Of a stretch of 64,000 nt of DNA, positions 1 through 7,774 are shown one piece after another. This DNA is from Desulfofundulus luciae (lineage in GTDB: Bacteria > Bacillota > Desulfotomaculia > Desulfotomaculales > Desulfovirgulaceae). The stretch spans positions 97,710-161,709 of the forward strand of contig NZ_JAUSUX010000004.1 of NCBI RefSeq assembly GCF_030813795.1, in the 5' to 3' direction. Each line of letters opens with the position of its first letter. Position 1 is the first letter of the stretch. Made by a program: the position numbers and the translations under genes. Below the pieces are notes generated by a model that was not told the DNA's origin, did not search any database, and saw nothing but the letters and a program-made list of their open reading frames with translations.

Positions 1-104
1 TGAGCGCGGCACAGATCTTTTCCATAACCTCAAAGGTTACTCCTTTGGCCCTTTCGTGGTTCGGTAAGGGATGCGCGAAGCTGGGTTACCTGGCCGCCGG
101 TCAT
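1..104 (-). pseudogene. possible remnant of an XRE-type helix-turn-helix regulator, cut by the window edge
   Basis: Read on the minus strand, the first bases encode ...HERAKGVTFEVMEKICAAL, which resembles the helix after the recognition helix in Cro/C1-type (XRE) repressors. This frame is closed upstream by a stop within about 60 bases. An upstream ATG (MTGGQVTQLRAS...) lies in another frame, so the gene seems frameshifted. The protein would continue beyond position 1. Together with the broken integrase next to it, this fits a decayed mobile element. The assignment rests on a short motif and is weak. Confidence 0.3.
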
Positions 105-271
105 GCGGCGGTGGTAGCTCCAGTGCTGGACAGGCTGGGCGGCAAGCTCCGGGGCAACCTGGAGGCCATCACGGGCGGCAATGGCCGGCGGTACGGCGTA
201 AACATCAGCTTACCCTGGCAACTGATACCGGCCGGGCGGCTTAACGGCCGCCCCCTTACATAACCCCAACG

Positions 272-752
272 GTGGCCAGGGTAAGAAACGAGAACGGCCC
301 GACAAAGACAAAACTGGTATACGAGGAACCAAAGACGGAGAAAAGCAAGGCCAGTGTTCCAATCTCGGAGAATGTTTTGCGTGAGCTGCGGGAGCACAAG
401 AAGAGGCAAAACAAGGAACGGCTTTTCTTTGGCCCGAAATACCACAACAACGACCTGGTTTTCTGTACGCCAGGACGGCAGGCAGCTTGACCCGAAAAAC
501 TTTTACCGGCGGTACAAGCGGCTTTTGAAAAAAGCGGGTGTCCCGGACGTGAGTTTCCACACCCTCCGCCACACCTTTGCGACCCTGCTTCTTGAGGCTG
601 GCGAAGAAATGAAAACGGTGCAGGAAATCCTCCGGCATACCCGCTTGAGCACAACCGCCGATATTTACACCAAAGTCACCGAAAAGCTGAAAAAGAAAGC
701 TGCAAACAAGATTAACGATATCCTCTCCCAAAGAAAAAAACAATCCGGTTAA
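272..752 (+). pseudogene. 5'-truncated, frameshifted tyrosine recombinase (phage/ICE integrase)
   Basis: This is the catalytic C-terminal half of a site-specific tyrosine recombinase. The first segment (EEPKTEKSKASVPIS...NDLVFCTP) is open from 272 to about 472. The rest (DGRQLDPKNFYRR...) is in the next frame and runs to the stop at 752, so one extra G at 473/474 (ccaggac for ccagac) breaks the gene. The second half keeps the family residues: HTLRH (H-x-x-R), the later His in ILRHTRLS, and the nucleophile Tyr in DIYTKV. The N-terminal core-binding domain and the first catalytic Arg are missing. The gene lies 85 bp from the 3' end of a tRNA-Val gene and points at it, the usual place for an element that integrates into a tRNA. 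Confidence 0.82.
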
Positions 753-792
753 GCCGGGTTAATTTTCATTGCAGTAAGATTGCAGTAAATTT

Positions 793-826
793 GGCCTCCG
801 GGAACTTTTTCCAAACCCCGGAGGCC
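793..826 (+). terminator. hairpin between the integrase remnant and tRNA-Val
   Basis: The arms ggcctccggg (793-802) and ccccggaggcc (816-826) form a strong stem, followed on the plus strand by ttgatttt. It could end the integrase transcript. Just upstream, ATTGCAGTAA occurs twice (768-777 and 779-788). Confidence 0.45.
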
Positions 827-836
827 TTGATTTTCC

Positions 837-911
837 TGGTGGGCACGGCTGGTTTCGAACCAGCGACCTCTTGAATGTGAGTCAAGCGCTCTCCCACTGA
901 GCTACGCGCCC
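837..911 (-). tRNA. tRNA-Val (anticodon CAC)
   Basis: The minus strand folds into a complete cloverleaf. The acceptor GGGCGCG pairs with CGTGCCC (one G-U), the D arm is GCTC/GAGC, the anticodon stem CTTGA/TCAAG carries the loop CTCACAT, and the T arm is GCTGG-TTCGAAA-CCAGC. Anticodon CAC reads GUG (Val). The discriminator A is followed by an encoded CCA (837-839). The 3' end faces the broken integrase, so this gene was probably its attachment site. Confidence 0.95.
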
Positions 912-1085
912 GTCTTGTAGTTTTACCGCGGGGCCAACCCGCTTGCATGTGTTATTTTAGCATATTTGCCGGCCAAACGCAAGAGGGGGTCACCTGTTTT
1001 TTCGTTACACCCTCCAAAGCTTAAAAACTGCAGCGTTTATTTTCCCGGCCTTGTTGCTCCGGAAGCAACCGTATATGGCTATTTT

Positions 1086-1862
1086 TTAACACTTTTCGAT
1101 AATCAGGCAGCCACTTTCCTTTTTTACCACCGGCACCACCCGGTATATGTTCAGGGAAGCGCACCAGTCCAGATCAGCCGCCAGCCCCATGTTTAAAAGC
1201 CTGCGCCCGTGGCGGGAGTGGTCAAAAGCCCGGCGGGGGTTGTCCCGGTAGGTTCGGGCCAGGTGCAGGGCGGCTACGGCGAAGTCAGTGAGGTCCAGGG
1301 AGGAAGGAGGCCGGTGGTTTGAAGAAAGCCAGCCCGGGGCCAGCATCTCCACAATCTCCAGCACCACCATTCCCGCCGCCAGGGTATCCTCCAGGGAAAA
1401 CTTGCCCTGCGTGCCCGCGCAAACCATGGTTATATCCCTGCCCAGGCGGCAGGCCTTTTGGGCCACGGTTCGGGCATTGAGCAGGCTTCCCACCAGCACG
1501 GTGTGGGCCCCTTTTGCCGCGCCGTTCAGGGCCCGGGTGCCGTTGCTGGTGGTAAGGACCAGCACTTTACCGCCCACCACTTCCGGCGGGTATTCCAGGG
1601 GAGAGTTGCCGTGAGGAAAGCCGGGGATTATTTGACCGCCCCGCTCACCTGCCAGCAGTACCGGTATGTTTTCCCCGGCCAGCCTGCCCGCCAGCTCTAT
1701 AGCTCCGGCCGCGTCTACCACCGGAACCACCCTCCGGCAGCCGTGGGCCAGGGCAGTGACAATGGTGCTTGTGGCCCGCAACACATCAAAAACCACCGCG
1801 GTACGCCCGGCCAGTTCGGCCGGGACTATACTTTCAGCGGTGGGAAGAAGGTCGATGCGCAT
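1086..1862 (-). CDS. comB: 2-phosphosulfolactate phosphatase (ComB family)
   Basis: The 258-residue protein matches the ComB family, which dephosphorylates 2-phosphosulfolactate to sulfolactate, the second step of coenzyme M-type sulfonate synthesis in methanogens. In bacteria the family also occurs without coenzyme M, where its substrate is less certain. Visible family blocks are FDVLRATSTI (25-34), AGERGG (71-76), HGNSPLEY (84-91), TTSNGTRAL (104-112) and CAGTQGKFSLEDT. ATG at 1862 has GGAGGG nine bases upstream. It stands alone between tRNA-Val and the divergent ubiB-like gene, with no other coenzyme M gene in the window. Confidence 0.85.
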   Translation of the reverse strand: MRIDLLPTAESIVPAELAGRTAVVFDVLRATSTIVTALAHGCRRVVPVVDAAGAIELAGRLAGENIPVLLAGERGGQIIPGFPHGNSPLEYPPEVVGGKVLVLTTSNGTRALNGAAKGAHTVLVGSLLNARTVAQKACRLGRDITMVCAGTQGKFSLEDTLAAGMVVLEIVEMLAPGWLSSNHRPPSSLDLTDFAVAALHLARTYRDNPRRAFDHSRHGRRLLNMGLAADLDWCASLNIYRVVPVVKKESGCLIIEKC

Positions 1863-2045
1863 GACTGAAAACCCTCCATTAGTTTATCAGGAAATGGCTT
1901 CCCGGGGCGGGGGAATTGGTGTACCTTCCTTCTACGCGGAATTTCCCGGTGGGTATGCTACATTCCAAAAGGATTTTAAAAGACGGTTGTGGAAAAAATA
2001 AGTAATAACCAGCGGCGCCTGCCGGCGGCCCGGGGAGGATGGTTC

Positions 2046-3722
2046 ATGCAACTTCACCTGCGCAAGAGATACAAGCATTTTGCCCGCTACCGGGAAATTG
2101 CCAACGTCCTGGTGCGCCACGGTTTCGGGTACCTGGCACACCAGTTGGGTCTTGGCGAGTTCCTGGGCCCTGGCCGCCGGCACAAACCGGCACGCCAGGC
2201 CCCCGTGGTGGAACGGCCTTCCCCGCCCGAAAGGCTGCGCCTGGCCCTGGAGGAACTGGGCCCAACTTTTATCAAGATGGGACAGGTGCTTTCCACCCGC
2301 TCCGATCTGCTGGCCCCGGAATATATTGCCGAGCTGGAAAAGCTCCAGGACCGGGTGCCCCCTTTCCCCTTTGCCCAGGTGCGGGAACGCATTCAAATGG
2401 AGCTGGGGCTGCCCCTGGAGGAAATCTTCGCCCATTTCGAAGCTACCCCCCTGGCCGCCGCTTCCATCGGCCAGGTCCACCGGGCAAACCTGCGGGACGG
2501 CAGGCCGGTGGTGGTCAAGGTCCAGCGACCGGGCACGGAAAAAATTCTCTCCACAGATATAGAAATCCTCCATGATGTGGCCCGGCTGGTGGACAGGCAC
2601 GGACCCTGGCGGGAGCTTTACCGCTTCGAGGAAATGGTGGAGGAGTTTGAAAAGATCCTGCGGGAAGAGATGGATTTCACTGTGGAAGGGCGCCATGCCG
2701 ATACCTTTCGCCAGCATTTTGCCGGCGACAACACGGTGTATTTCCCGGGGGTGTACTGGGAATACACCACCAGCAAGGTGCTGACCATGGAATACGTAGA
2801 GGGAGTGAAACTGACCAACCCGGAAGAGCTGGCCCGCCGGGGCATTGACCGGCGGGTGGTGGCCCGGCACCTCGCCGGCGCCCTGCTGCGACAGATCCTG
2901 CTGCACGGTTTTTTCCACGGCGACCCCCACCCGGGCAACCTGGCCGCCCTGCCCGGCGGGAGGGTGGCCTTTATGGACTTTGGCATTGTGGGGCGCCTGC
3001 ATGAAGAGATGCGGGAAAAAATCGGCGCTCTGGTTTTGGGATTGGTCCGGCGCAGCACTTCCCAGGTGGTACGGGCGGTGGAAGACCTGGGCGTGGTGCC
3101 GCCCCATGTGGACCGGGCCGCCCTGCACCGGGATATTGACGCCCTGAGGGAAAAATATTATGAAATCCCCTTGAGCCGGATTAGCCTGGCCGAATCTTTA
3201 GGGGATGTAATGGCGGTGGCCTTCAAATACCGTATCCGCGTTCCCACCCAGTTCACCCTGCTGGTGAAGTCCCTGGTTACCGCTGAAGGATTAGTTGCGC
3301 AGCTGGATCCGGCATTAAGCATCGTGGAGATTGCCCGGCCCATGGGCAAACGCCTGCTGGCGCGCCGTTTCAGCCTGCCGGGGATAAAAAGGCTGGTGCT
3401 GGAGCACCTGGAAGACTACCACCAGCTTTTGACCCACCTGCCCCACCGCCTGGACAGGGTGCTGGATCTGGCCGCAGGGGGTGAATTAAAAATAAAAGCG
3501 GTAAACCCGGACCTGGACCGCATGTTTGGCCAGCTCAACGCCATGGTTAACCGCCTGGTCCTGGGTATCCTTCTGGGTTCTTTGATCGTGGGTTCTTCTC
3601 TACTGCTGGGGCGGGGTTATACCATTCTCTGGGGTCTGCCTGTAGTAGAGGCCGCTTTTGTTGTCGGGGGAGTGCTGGGCATGACCCTGATCTTTTCCAT
3701 TTTGCGTTCCCGGAGATTTTAG
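2046..3722 (+). CDS. ubiB: ABC1/UbiB (AarF) atypical kinase, membrane-anchored
   Basis: The protein of about 558 residues belongs to the ADCK/UbiB family of kinase-like ATPases linked to isoprenoid-lipid metabolism. Motifs in order are the KxGQ block (FIKMGQVLSTRSDLLAPEY), the A-rich loop AAASIGQVH, the nucleotide Lys in VVVKVQRPG, EMDF, the catalytic-loop analogue FFHGDPHPGNL and metal-binding MDFGIVGRL. Two hydrophobic C-terminal segments (LVLGILLGSLIVGSSLLL and a second just after) look like a membrane hairpin. The frame is open from a GTG at 1989, but ATG 2046 has GGAGG at 2034-2038 with ideal spacing and gives the usual N-terminus. In a strict anaerobe without obvious ubiquinone the substrate is unknown; menaquinone or another prenyl lipid is possible. 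Confidence 0.88.
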   Translation: MQLHLRKRYKHFARYREIANVLVRHGFGYLAHQLGLGEFLGPGRRHKPARQAPVVERPSPPERLRLALEELGPTFIKMGQVLSTRSDLLAPEYIAELEKLQDRVPPFPFAQVRERIQMELGLPLEEIFAHFEATPLAAASIGQVHRANLRDGRPVVVKVQRPGTEKILSTDIEILHDVARLVDRHGPWRELYRFEEMVEEFEKILREEMDFTVEGRHADTFRQHFAGDNTVYFPGVYWEYTTSKVLTMEYVEGVKLTNPEELARRGIDRRVVARHLAGALLRQILLHGFFHGDPHPGNLAALPGGRVAFMDFGIVGRLHEEMREKIGALVLGLVRRSTSQVVRAVEDLGVVPPHVDRAALHRDIDALREKYYEIPLSRISLAESLGDVMAVAFKYRIRVPTQFTLLVKSLVTAEGLVAQLDPALSIVEIARPMGKRLLARRFSLPGIKRLVLEHLEDYHQLLTHLPHRLDRVLDLAAGGELKIKAVNPDLDRMFGQLNAMVNRLVLGILLGSLIVGSSLLLGRGYTILWGLPVVEAAFVVGGVLGMTLIFSILRSRRF

Positions 3723-3733
3723 TTTTGATGGGT

Positions 3734-3814
3734 TTAAATCCCCGGCGGACGCAGGCCCGGGATCATGATGACCATCAAGGCCAGAAGCAGTACAAAAAGG
3801 ATAAATCTATGCAT
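3734..3814 (-). CDS. 26-residue hydrophobic membrane peptide
   Basis: A short frame begins MHRFILFVLLLALMVIM and ends PPGI-stop: one predicted transmembrane segment with a short Pro/Gly tail. GGAGG lies eight bases before the ATG, which strongly supports translation. It is convergent with ubiB (stop 3722). Upstream the minus strand reads GGGTAAAAT, which fits the -10 pattern of forespore sigma-F promoters (GGnnAnAnT), but the -35 match is poor. No family is recognised. Tiny single-pass peptides are common in sporulating Firmicutes, so a spore or membrane role is only a guess. Confidence 0.6.
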   Translation of the reverse strand: MHRFILFVLLLALMVIMIPGLRPPGI

Positions 3815-3914
3815 AAAAACACCTCCACATCACAGGTTTGTCATATTGATCATTTTACCCCACAAATGTGTAAAACTTACTGCATTTGTGTTAAAAATTT
3901 ATTAACTTTTGCTT

Positions 3915-3943
3915 AAAGAAATAAGCCCTGCTCCGGGCAGGGC
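3915..3943 (-). terminator. intrinsic terminator of the SleB-like gene
   Basis: On the minus strand GCCCTGC-CCGGA-GCAGGGC is followed by TTATTTCTTT, shortly after the stop of the hydrolase gene at 4000. Confidence 0.8.
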
Positions 3944-3999
3944 CTGTTTCTGTATAGAAAATGGAAGTTACAAAATCTGTCATTTAGCTAAGTATTCAA

Positions 4000-4815
4000 C
4001 TAGTAAGTAAATGTAAAACTATCCAGGATCCGGCTAACAGGACGTGATTGCAGCCAGCTGTTCGGCACCCAGGATTCAAAGAAGTAAAGGGCGCCGTTGG
4101 TGGGGTCAACCCCGTTGAGGGCATCCAGCGCGGCCCGTCTGGCTTCCTCGCTGGCCGGACGGTTGATCCAGCCGTTTAATACGGGCTCAAACTGGTAAGA
4201 TCCAGTTTCGTCCACCTGGTAAATGACCCCGGGAATGGTATTCGGGAAAATGCCGCTTTTTACGCGGTTCAATACCACTGCTCCTACTGCAACCTTGGTG
4301 ATGTAGGATTCGGAATCGGCTTCAGCGGTAATCAACCGTGCCAGAAGGTCAAAGTCGGAACGGCTATAATTAACGGGACCGGAGCTGATGGCACCCCGGC
4401 TTACCGGCGCCGGGCTTGTCCCCCAGCTATTCGCAGCGGGGATAATCAGTTTCTGTCCCGGGTAGATCATGTCACTTCCAAGACCGTTGGCTGCTTTTAT
4501 TGACTGAAAGCTCACGCCATAACGCAGGCCAATCAGATAAAGGGTATCCCCGGGCTGCACGGTATATGTAACCGGACTTCTCTTTTCATTCCCTTCCGGA
4601 ATGTAAAGTTGCTGCCCCGGGTAAATCAGGTCGGTGTAAAGACCGTTGGCCCGGCGCAGGGCATCCACGGTGGTTCCGTAGGCGCGGCTGATCAGGAACA
4701 GGGATTCACCGGGGCTGACGGTATGGGTGGCCGCCGCAGCAGCACCCACGGGTAGCAACACGAGTGCCGCCAGAACTGCCAGAAAGTAACGGGCGTAAAG
4801 CAATAGCCTGTTCAT
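4000..4815 (-). CDS. sleB: LysM-containing spore cortex/cell-wall hydrolase (SleB/CwlJ family)
   Basis: The 271-residue secreted protein starts with a signal peptide (hydrophobic 9-29, AAAA cleavage region). Two LysM peptidoglycan-binding repeats follow at about 31-74 (HTVSPGESLFLISRAYG...) and 83-127 (YTVQPGDTLYLIGLRYG...). The C-terminal domain (about 159-271) is the Hydrolase_2/SleB fold, with the catalytic Glu expected in LLARLITAEA and the block AVGAVVLNRVKSG. Such enzymes are lytic transglycosylases acting on cortex or vegetative wall. ATG 4815 follows a GGAGGAGGG site. Expression is probably set by the c-di-AMP riboswitch directly upstream, a known partner of LysM hydrolase genes. The exact role (SleB germination enzyme or general wall hydrolase) is open; no ypeB is next to it. 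Confidence 0.9.
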   Translation of the reverse strand: MNRLLLYARYFLAVLAALVLLPVGAAAAATHTVSPGESLFLISRAYGTTVDALRRANGLYTDLIYPGQQLYIPEGNEKRSPVTYTVQPGDTLYLIGLRYGVSFQSIKAANGLGSDMIYPGQKLIIPAANSWGTSPAPVSRGAISSGPVNYSRSDFDLLARLITAEADSESYITKVAVGAVVLNRVKSGIFPNTIPGVIYQVDETGSYQFEPVLNGWINRPASEEARRAALDALNGVDPTNGALYFFESWVPNSWLQSRPVSRILDSFTFTY

Positions 4816-4828
4816 TTTTCCCTCCTCC

Positions 4829-4972
4829 GGCCTCCGGGGTTAGTTGATGGGTTCGGGTAGAGGGTACCCTACCGCGCGTCTTGTTTTCACCTCCTCAATA
4901 ACGCACGGATTCACCCCGTTCCGGGTAAAAATTCCCCCGTACCCCGGGCTTTCCGGGGATTCGGCCACTGGT
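4829..4972 (-). promoter_or_regulatory. c-di-AMP riboswitch (ydaO/yuaA type)
   Basis: The leader of the SleB-like gene has the ydaO aptamer blocks in order on the minus strand: GCCGAATCC, CGGGGGAA, GGGGTGAATCC, GGTAGGG/CTACCC and the 3' signature CCGAACCCATCAACTAACC ending GGAGGC. The family is normally an OFF switch that senses cyclic di-AMP and controls cell-wall hydrolase and osmolyte genes. The aptamer's 3' end lies about ten bases before the ribosome site. Confidence 0.88.
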
Positions 4973-4990
4973 AATTCTATTACAAGTGTA

Positions 4991-5020
4991 ATTATACAGG
5001 CTTGTCGCTAGAAATGCCAA
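4991..5020 (-). promoter_or_regulatory. sigma-A-type promoter of the riboswitch-sleB transcript
   Basis: Minus strand TTGGCA, 18-bp spacer, TATAAT. Transcription would start near 4984, just before the aptamer. Confidence 0.6.
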
Positions 5021-5093
5021 GTGACAAATAATACCAGGTTGGCAGTGCCCCGGCATGAACAGGATACGGTGGTAATTATCCCTTGCGGCTGTT

Positions 5094-5420
5094 TTACCTG
5101 CTTTTCTTCAGCCTTGCCCTGATCCTGGCGTTAATCTGCTCCATCAGAAAGATGGTGTTAAAAACATGGTGCAACTGTACGGCAATACTTTCTACGGGCC
5201 GGTCCAGGGAAACCAGATGGGGCTCTACCACCAGTTCCACGCCATAGGTGGACTCCATCCGGCTTTTAAAGGCGTGCAAAATGGCCTCCCTGGTACTCTC
5301 GTCGCCTACATGCAACCAGGGAGAAAAAGGGTCGATCTCCTCCTGTTTTACGTGTTCTTTGATCAATGCTATCAACGCATCGCGGAATTGTTCGAAGCCG
5401 GGCCGTTTAGATGCGGACAA
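5094..5420 (-). CDS. conserved hypothetical protein, third gene of the hom-thrB operon
   Basis: This 108-residue, soluble, charged protein has no motif I can assign. It starts MSASKRPGFEQFRDALIALI and contains a region rich in His and acidic residues (HVKQEEIDPFSPWLHVGDES), ending in basic RARLKKSR. It begins 27 bases after the thrB stop on the same strand, so it is probably cotranscribed with homoserine metabolism. No function is proposed. Confidence 0.6.
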   Translation of the reverse strand: MSASKRPGFEQFRDALIALIKEHVKQEEIDPFSPWLHVGDESTREAILHAFKSRMESTYGVELVVEPHLVSLDRPVESIAVQLHHVFNTIFLMEQINARIRARLKKSR

Positions 5421-5447
5421 GGAAATTCCCCCCTTCGAACAGGGACG

Positions 5448-6362
5448 TTACGAAGGTTTTGTCTTAATTTCCAGGGCCCGGGCACCCACCGGGCTGGGCT
5501 CCAAAACCAGGGCCCGGGCCATAATACCGTTTTCCCGGAAGGTATCCTTCATCACCCGGGCAATAAACTCCAGATTGCTGTCGGCCAGGGCAATTAAACT
5601 CGGTCCGGCACCGCTTAAGCAAACTCCCCGGGCTCCGGCCAGGCGGGCGGCCGCCAGCACTTTTTTCATTCCGGGTACCAGGGAGGCACGGTATGGCTGG
5701 TGGATCCTGTCCTCCATGGCCGTGGCCAGCAGGTCCAGTTTGCCCTGCTGCAGGGCGGTCACCAGCAGGGCCACCCGTCCCAGGTTAAAAACGGCATCCG
5801 CCAGGCTGACGTGCTGGGGCAACACCTCCCGGGCGGCCCTGGTACTCAGGTGGAAATCGGGTATGGCCACCGCCACCTTCAAACCCGCAGGGGGATCAAT
5901 TTTCACATAGCGGATCTCTCCTTCCACCGTAGTGGAAATAACAATGCCGCCCAGAAGGGCCGGGGCCACATTATCGGGATGACCCTCGAGCTCCGAGGCC
6001 ATGTTGAGCAACTCCCGGCAGGAAAGCTTGTTTCCGGAAAGAATGTTGGCCGCCACCAGCCCGCCCACAATGGCCGAGGCACTGCTGCCCAGTCCCCGGG
6101 CTACCGGAATGTGATTGATCAAACGGATGCGCAGGCCCCCGGGATCAAAGCCCACCTGTTTGAAGAGATACATGGCTGCCCGGTAAACCACGTTGCTTTC
6201 GTCCCGGGCAATGTCCTGGACACCCTCCCCGTGCACCTCAATAGCCAGGCCGCCGGGCAGGCGTACCATTTCTACTATGTTGTAAAACTTCAAGGCCATC
6301 CCCAGGCAGTCAAACCCGGGGCCCAGGTTGGCCGTGGTGGCAGGTACCTGCACGCGGACCAT
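5448..6362 (-). CDS. thrB: homoserine kinase
   Basis: ThrB phosphorylates L-homoserine with ATP on the way to threonine. The 304-residue form starts MVRVQVPATTANLGPGFDC, the N-terminal GHMP-kinase signature. The second GHMP motif is the ATP loop IPVARGLGSSASAIVGGL at about 88-105, and the C-terminal GARGVCLSGAGPSL is also present. The frame can be extended nine codons to a GTG at 6389, but ATG 6362 matches the family N-terminus. It follows hom with a small gap, giving hom-thrB. Threonine synthase is not in the window. Confidence 0.93.
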   Translation of the reverse strand: MVRVQVPATTANLGPGFDCLGMALKFYNIVEMVRLPGGLAIEVHGEGVQDIARDESNVVYRAAMYLFKQVGFDPGGLRIRLINHIPVARGLGSSASAIVGGLVAANILSGNKLSCRELLNMASELEGHPDNVAPALLGGIVISTTVEGEIRYVKIDPPAGLKVAVAIPDFHLSTRAAREVLPQHVSLADAVFNLGRVALLVTALQQGKLDLLATAMEDRIHQPYRASLVPGMKKVLAAARLAGARGVCLSGAGPSLIALADSNLEFIARVMKDTFRENGIMARALVLEPSPVGARALEIKTKPS

Positions 6363-6381
6363 TCTCCTACCCTGCCCCCTT

Positions 6382-7671
6382 CTACTCACCTTCTACCCGG
6401 ATACAACTGGCGATCCGGTCAACCGAACTCAGGCATTCCACCAGGCGTAGTGCGTCCTGGAGGTTTTGTTCCCGCACCCGGTGGGTAACCATCACGATTT
6501 CCGCCCTGTCGCCATCGGTGTGCTTTTGGATTACCGAAGCCAGGCTGACTTCCTTATCCCCAAAGGCATAGGCTATTGCAGCCAGCACTCCCGGTCTGTC
6601 GGCCACCGTCAGGCGAATGTAAAACTTGCTTTCGGTCATGGCCATGGGCTTGATTGGTTTTTCTTCGTAACAGGTGCAGCCGATGAAGCCCGGCATCTTA
6701 TGCAAAATGTGGCGGGCCGCGTCCATGATGTCTGCCGCGACGGCACTTCCAGTGGGCAATTCCCCCGCACCCCGGCCGTAAAACATGGTGTCACCCACGG
6801 CATCGCCCCGGACGAAAATGGCGTTAAACACGTCGTTAACTGAAGCCAGGGGGTGATTTTGAGGAATCATGGTGGGATGCACCCGCACCTCGATGCCCTC
6901 GGGAGTTTCCTTGGCAATGGCCAGCAACTTGATCACATAATTCAGCTCCCGGGCGTAGGCAATATCCCTGGCGGTGATTTTGCTGATGCCTTCCACGTAG
7001 ACATCGTTTAAGGTGATGCGGGAGTTAAAAGCAATGGAGGCAAGGATGGCCAGCTTGCGCGCCGCGTCCAGCCCCTCCACGTCGGCGGTGGGATCGGCTT
7101 CGGCGTAACCTTTGGCCTGCGCTTCCTGCAGTGCCCGGTCGAAATCCACTCCTTCCCGGGTCATTTTGCTCAACATGTAGTTGGTTGTACCGTTGATAAT
7201 GCCCATAATCTCCTGAATGCGGTTGGCCGCCAGGCATTGTTTTAAAGGACGGATAATGGGGATGCCACCGGCCACGCTGCCCTCAAAGAGGAGGCCGGCA
7301 CCGCTGGCCGCGGCGGCGGCAAAGAGTTCCTTACCGTGCAGGGCAATCATGTCCTTGTTGGCCGTAACCACACTTTTGCCCCGCTTAAGGGCGGCCATGA
7401 CATAATCCAGCGCCGGGTGGATACCTCCCATTACCTCCACCACAATGGCTATTTCCGGGTCGTCCAGGATGTCCTGGTAATTATCAGTAAGCAGGGCCGG
7501 GTCCAGCGGGATGCCCCGGTCCCTGGTCAGATCGCGGACAAGGATGCGGGAAATTTCAACGGGCGTCCCGACCTTATGGGCAATGTTTTCCGCATTGCCG
7601 GTAAGAATGCGGTAGACCCCGCGGCCTACCGTTCCCAGGCCTAAAAGCGCTATTTTTACCGGTTGTTGCAA
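6382..7671 (-). CDS. hom: homoserine dehydrogenase with C-terminal ACT domain
   Basis: This NAD(P)H-dependent enzyme reduces aspartate semialdehyde to homoserine, the branch point to Thr and Met. The protein (about 429 residues) opens VKIALLGLGTVGRGVYRIL (Rossmann GxGxxG), has the catalytic-domain block EGSVAGGIPIIRPLK, and ends in an ACT domain (FYIRLTVADRPGVLAAIAYAF...) typical of threonine-regulated forms. TTG 7671 is preferred because AAGGAGAG lies just upstream; an in-frame TTG at 7692 would add seven residues. First gene of hom-thrB-hypothetical. Confidence 0.93.
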   Translation of the reverse strand: MQQPVKIALLGLGTVGRGVYRILTGNAENIAHKVGTPVEISRILVRDLTRDRGIPLDPALLTDNYQDILDDPEIAIVVEVMGGIHPALDYVMAALKRGKSVVTANKDMIALHGKELFAAAAASGAGLLFEGSVAGGIPIIRPLKQCLAANRIQEIMGIINGTTNYMLSKMTREGVDFDRALQEAQAKGYAEADPTADVEGLDAARKLAILASIAFNSRITLNDVYVEGISKITARDIAYARELNYVIKLLAIAKETPEGIEVRVHPTMIPQNHPLASVNDVFNAIFVRGDAVGDTMFYGRGAGELPTGSAVAADIMDAARHILHKMPGFIGCTCYEEKPIKPMAMTESKFYIRLTVADRPGVLAAIAYAFGDKEVSLASVIQKHTDGDRAEIVMVTHRVREQNLQDALRLVECLSSVDRIASCIRVEGE

Positions 7672-7749
7672 AACCCTCTCTCCTTCCTTCAAACACTTGT
7701 CCTTCGTCCAGCCATGAATATTTTATCATCGTCAACTGGTTGAGGGCAA

Positions 7750-7774
7750 ATAAAAAACCGGCCTGGGACCGGTT
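7750..7774 (-). terminator. intrinsic terminator of spoIVA
   Basis: Minus strand AACCGG-TCCCAG-GCCGGTT followed by TTTTATTT. The stem starts inside the spoIVA stop codon. Confidence 0.8.

Noticed and set aside
1932..3128. Long open frame on the minus strand opposite the ubiB-like gene
   Set aside because: It is antisense to a strongly motif-supported kinase; His/Gln-rich text is typical of the mirror of GC-rich codons, and it has no ribosome site.
4846..4899. Short ORF (VKTRRAVGYPL...) upstream of the SleB-like gene
   Set aside because: The same bases are the conserved GGTAGGG and CCGAACCCATCAACTAACC parts of the c-di-AMP aptamer.
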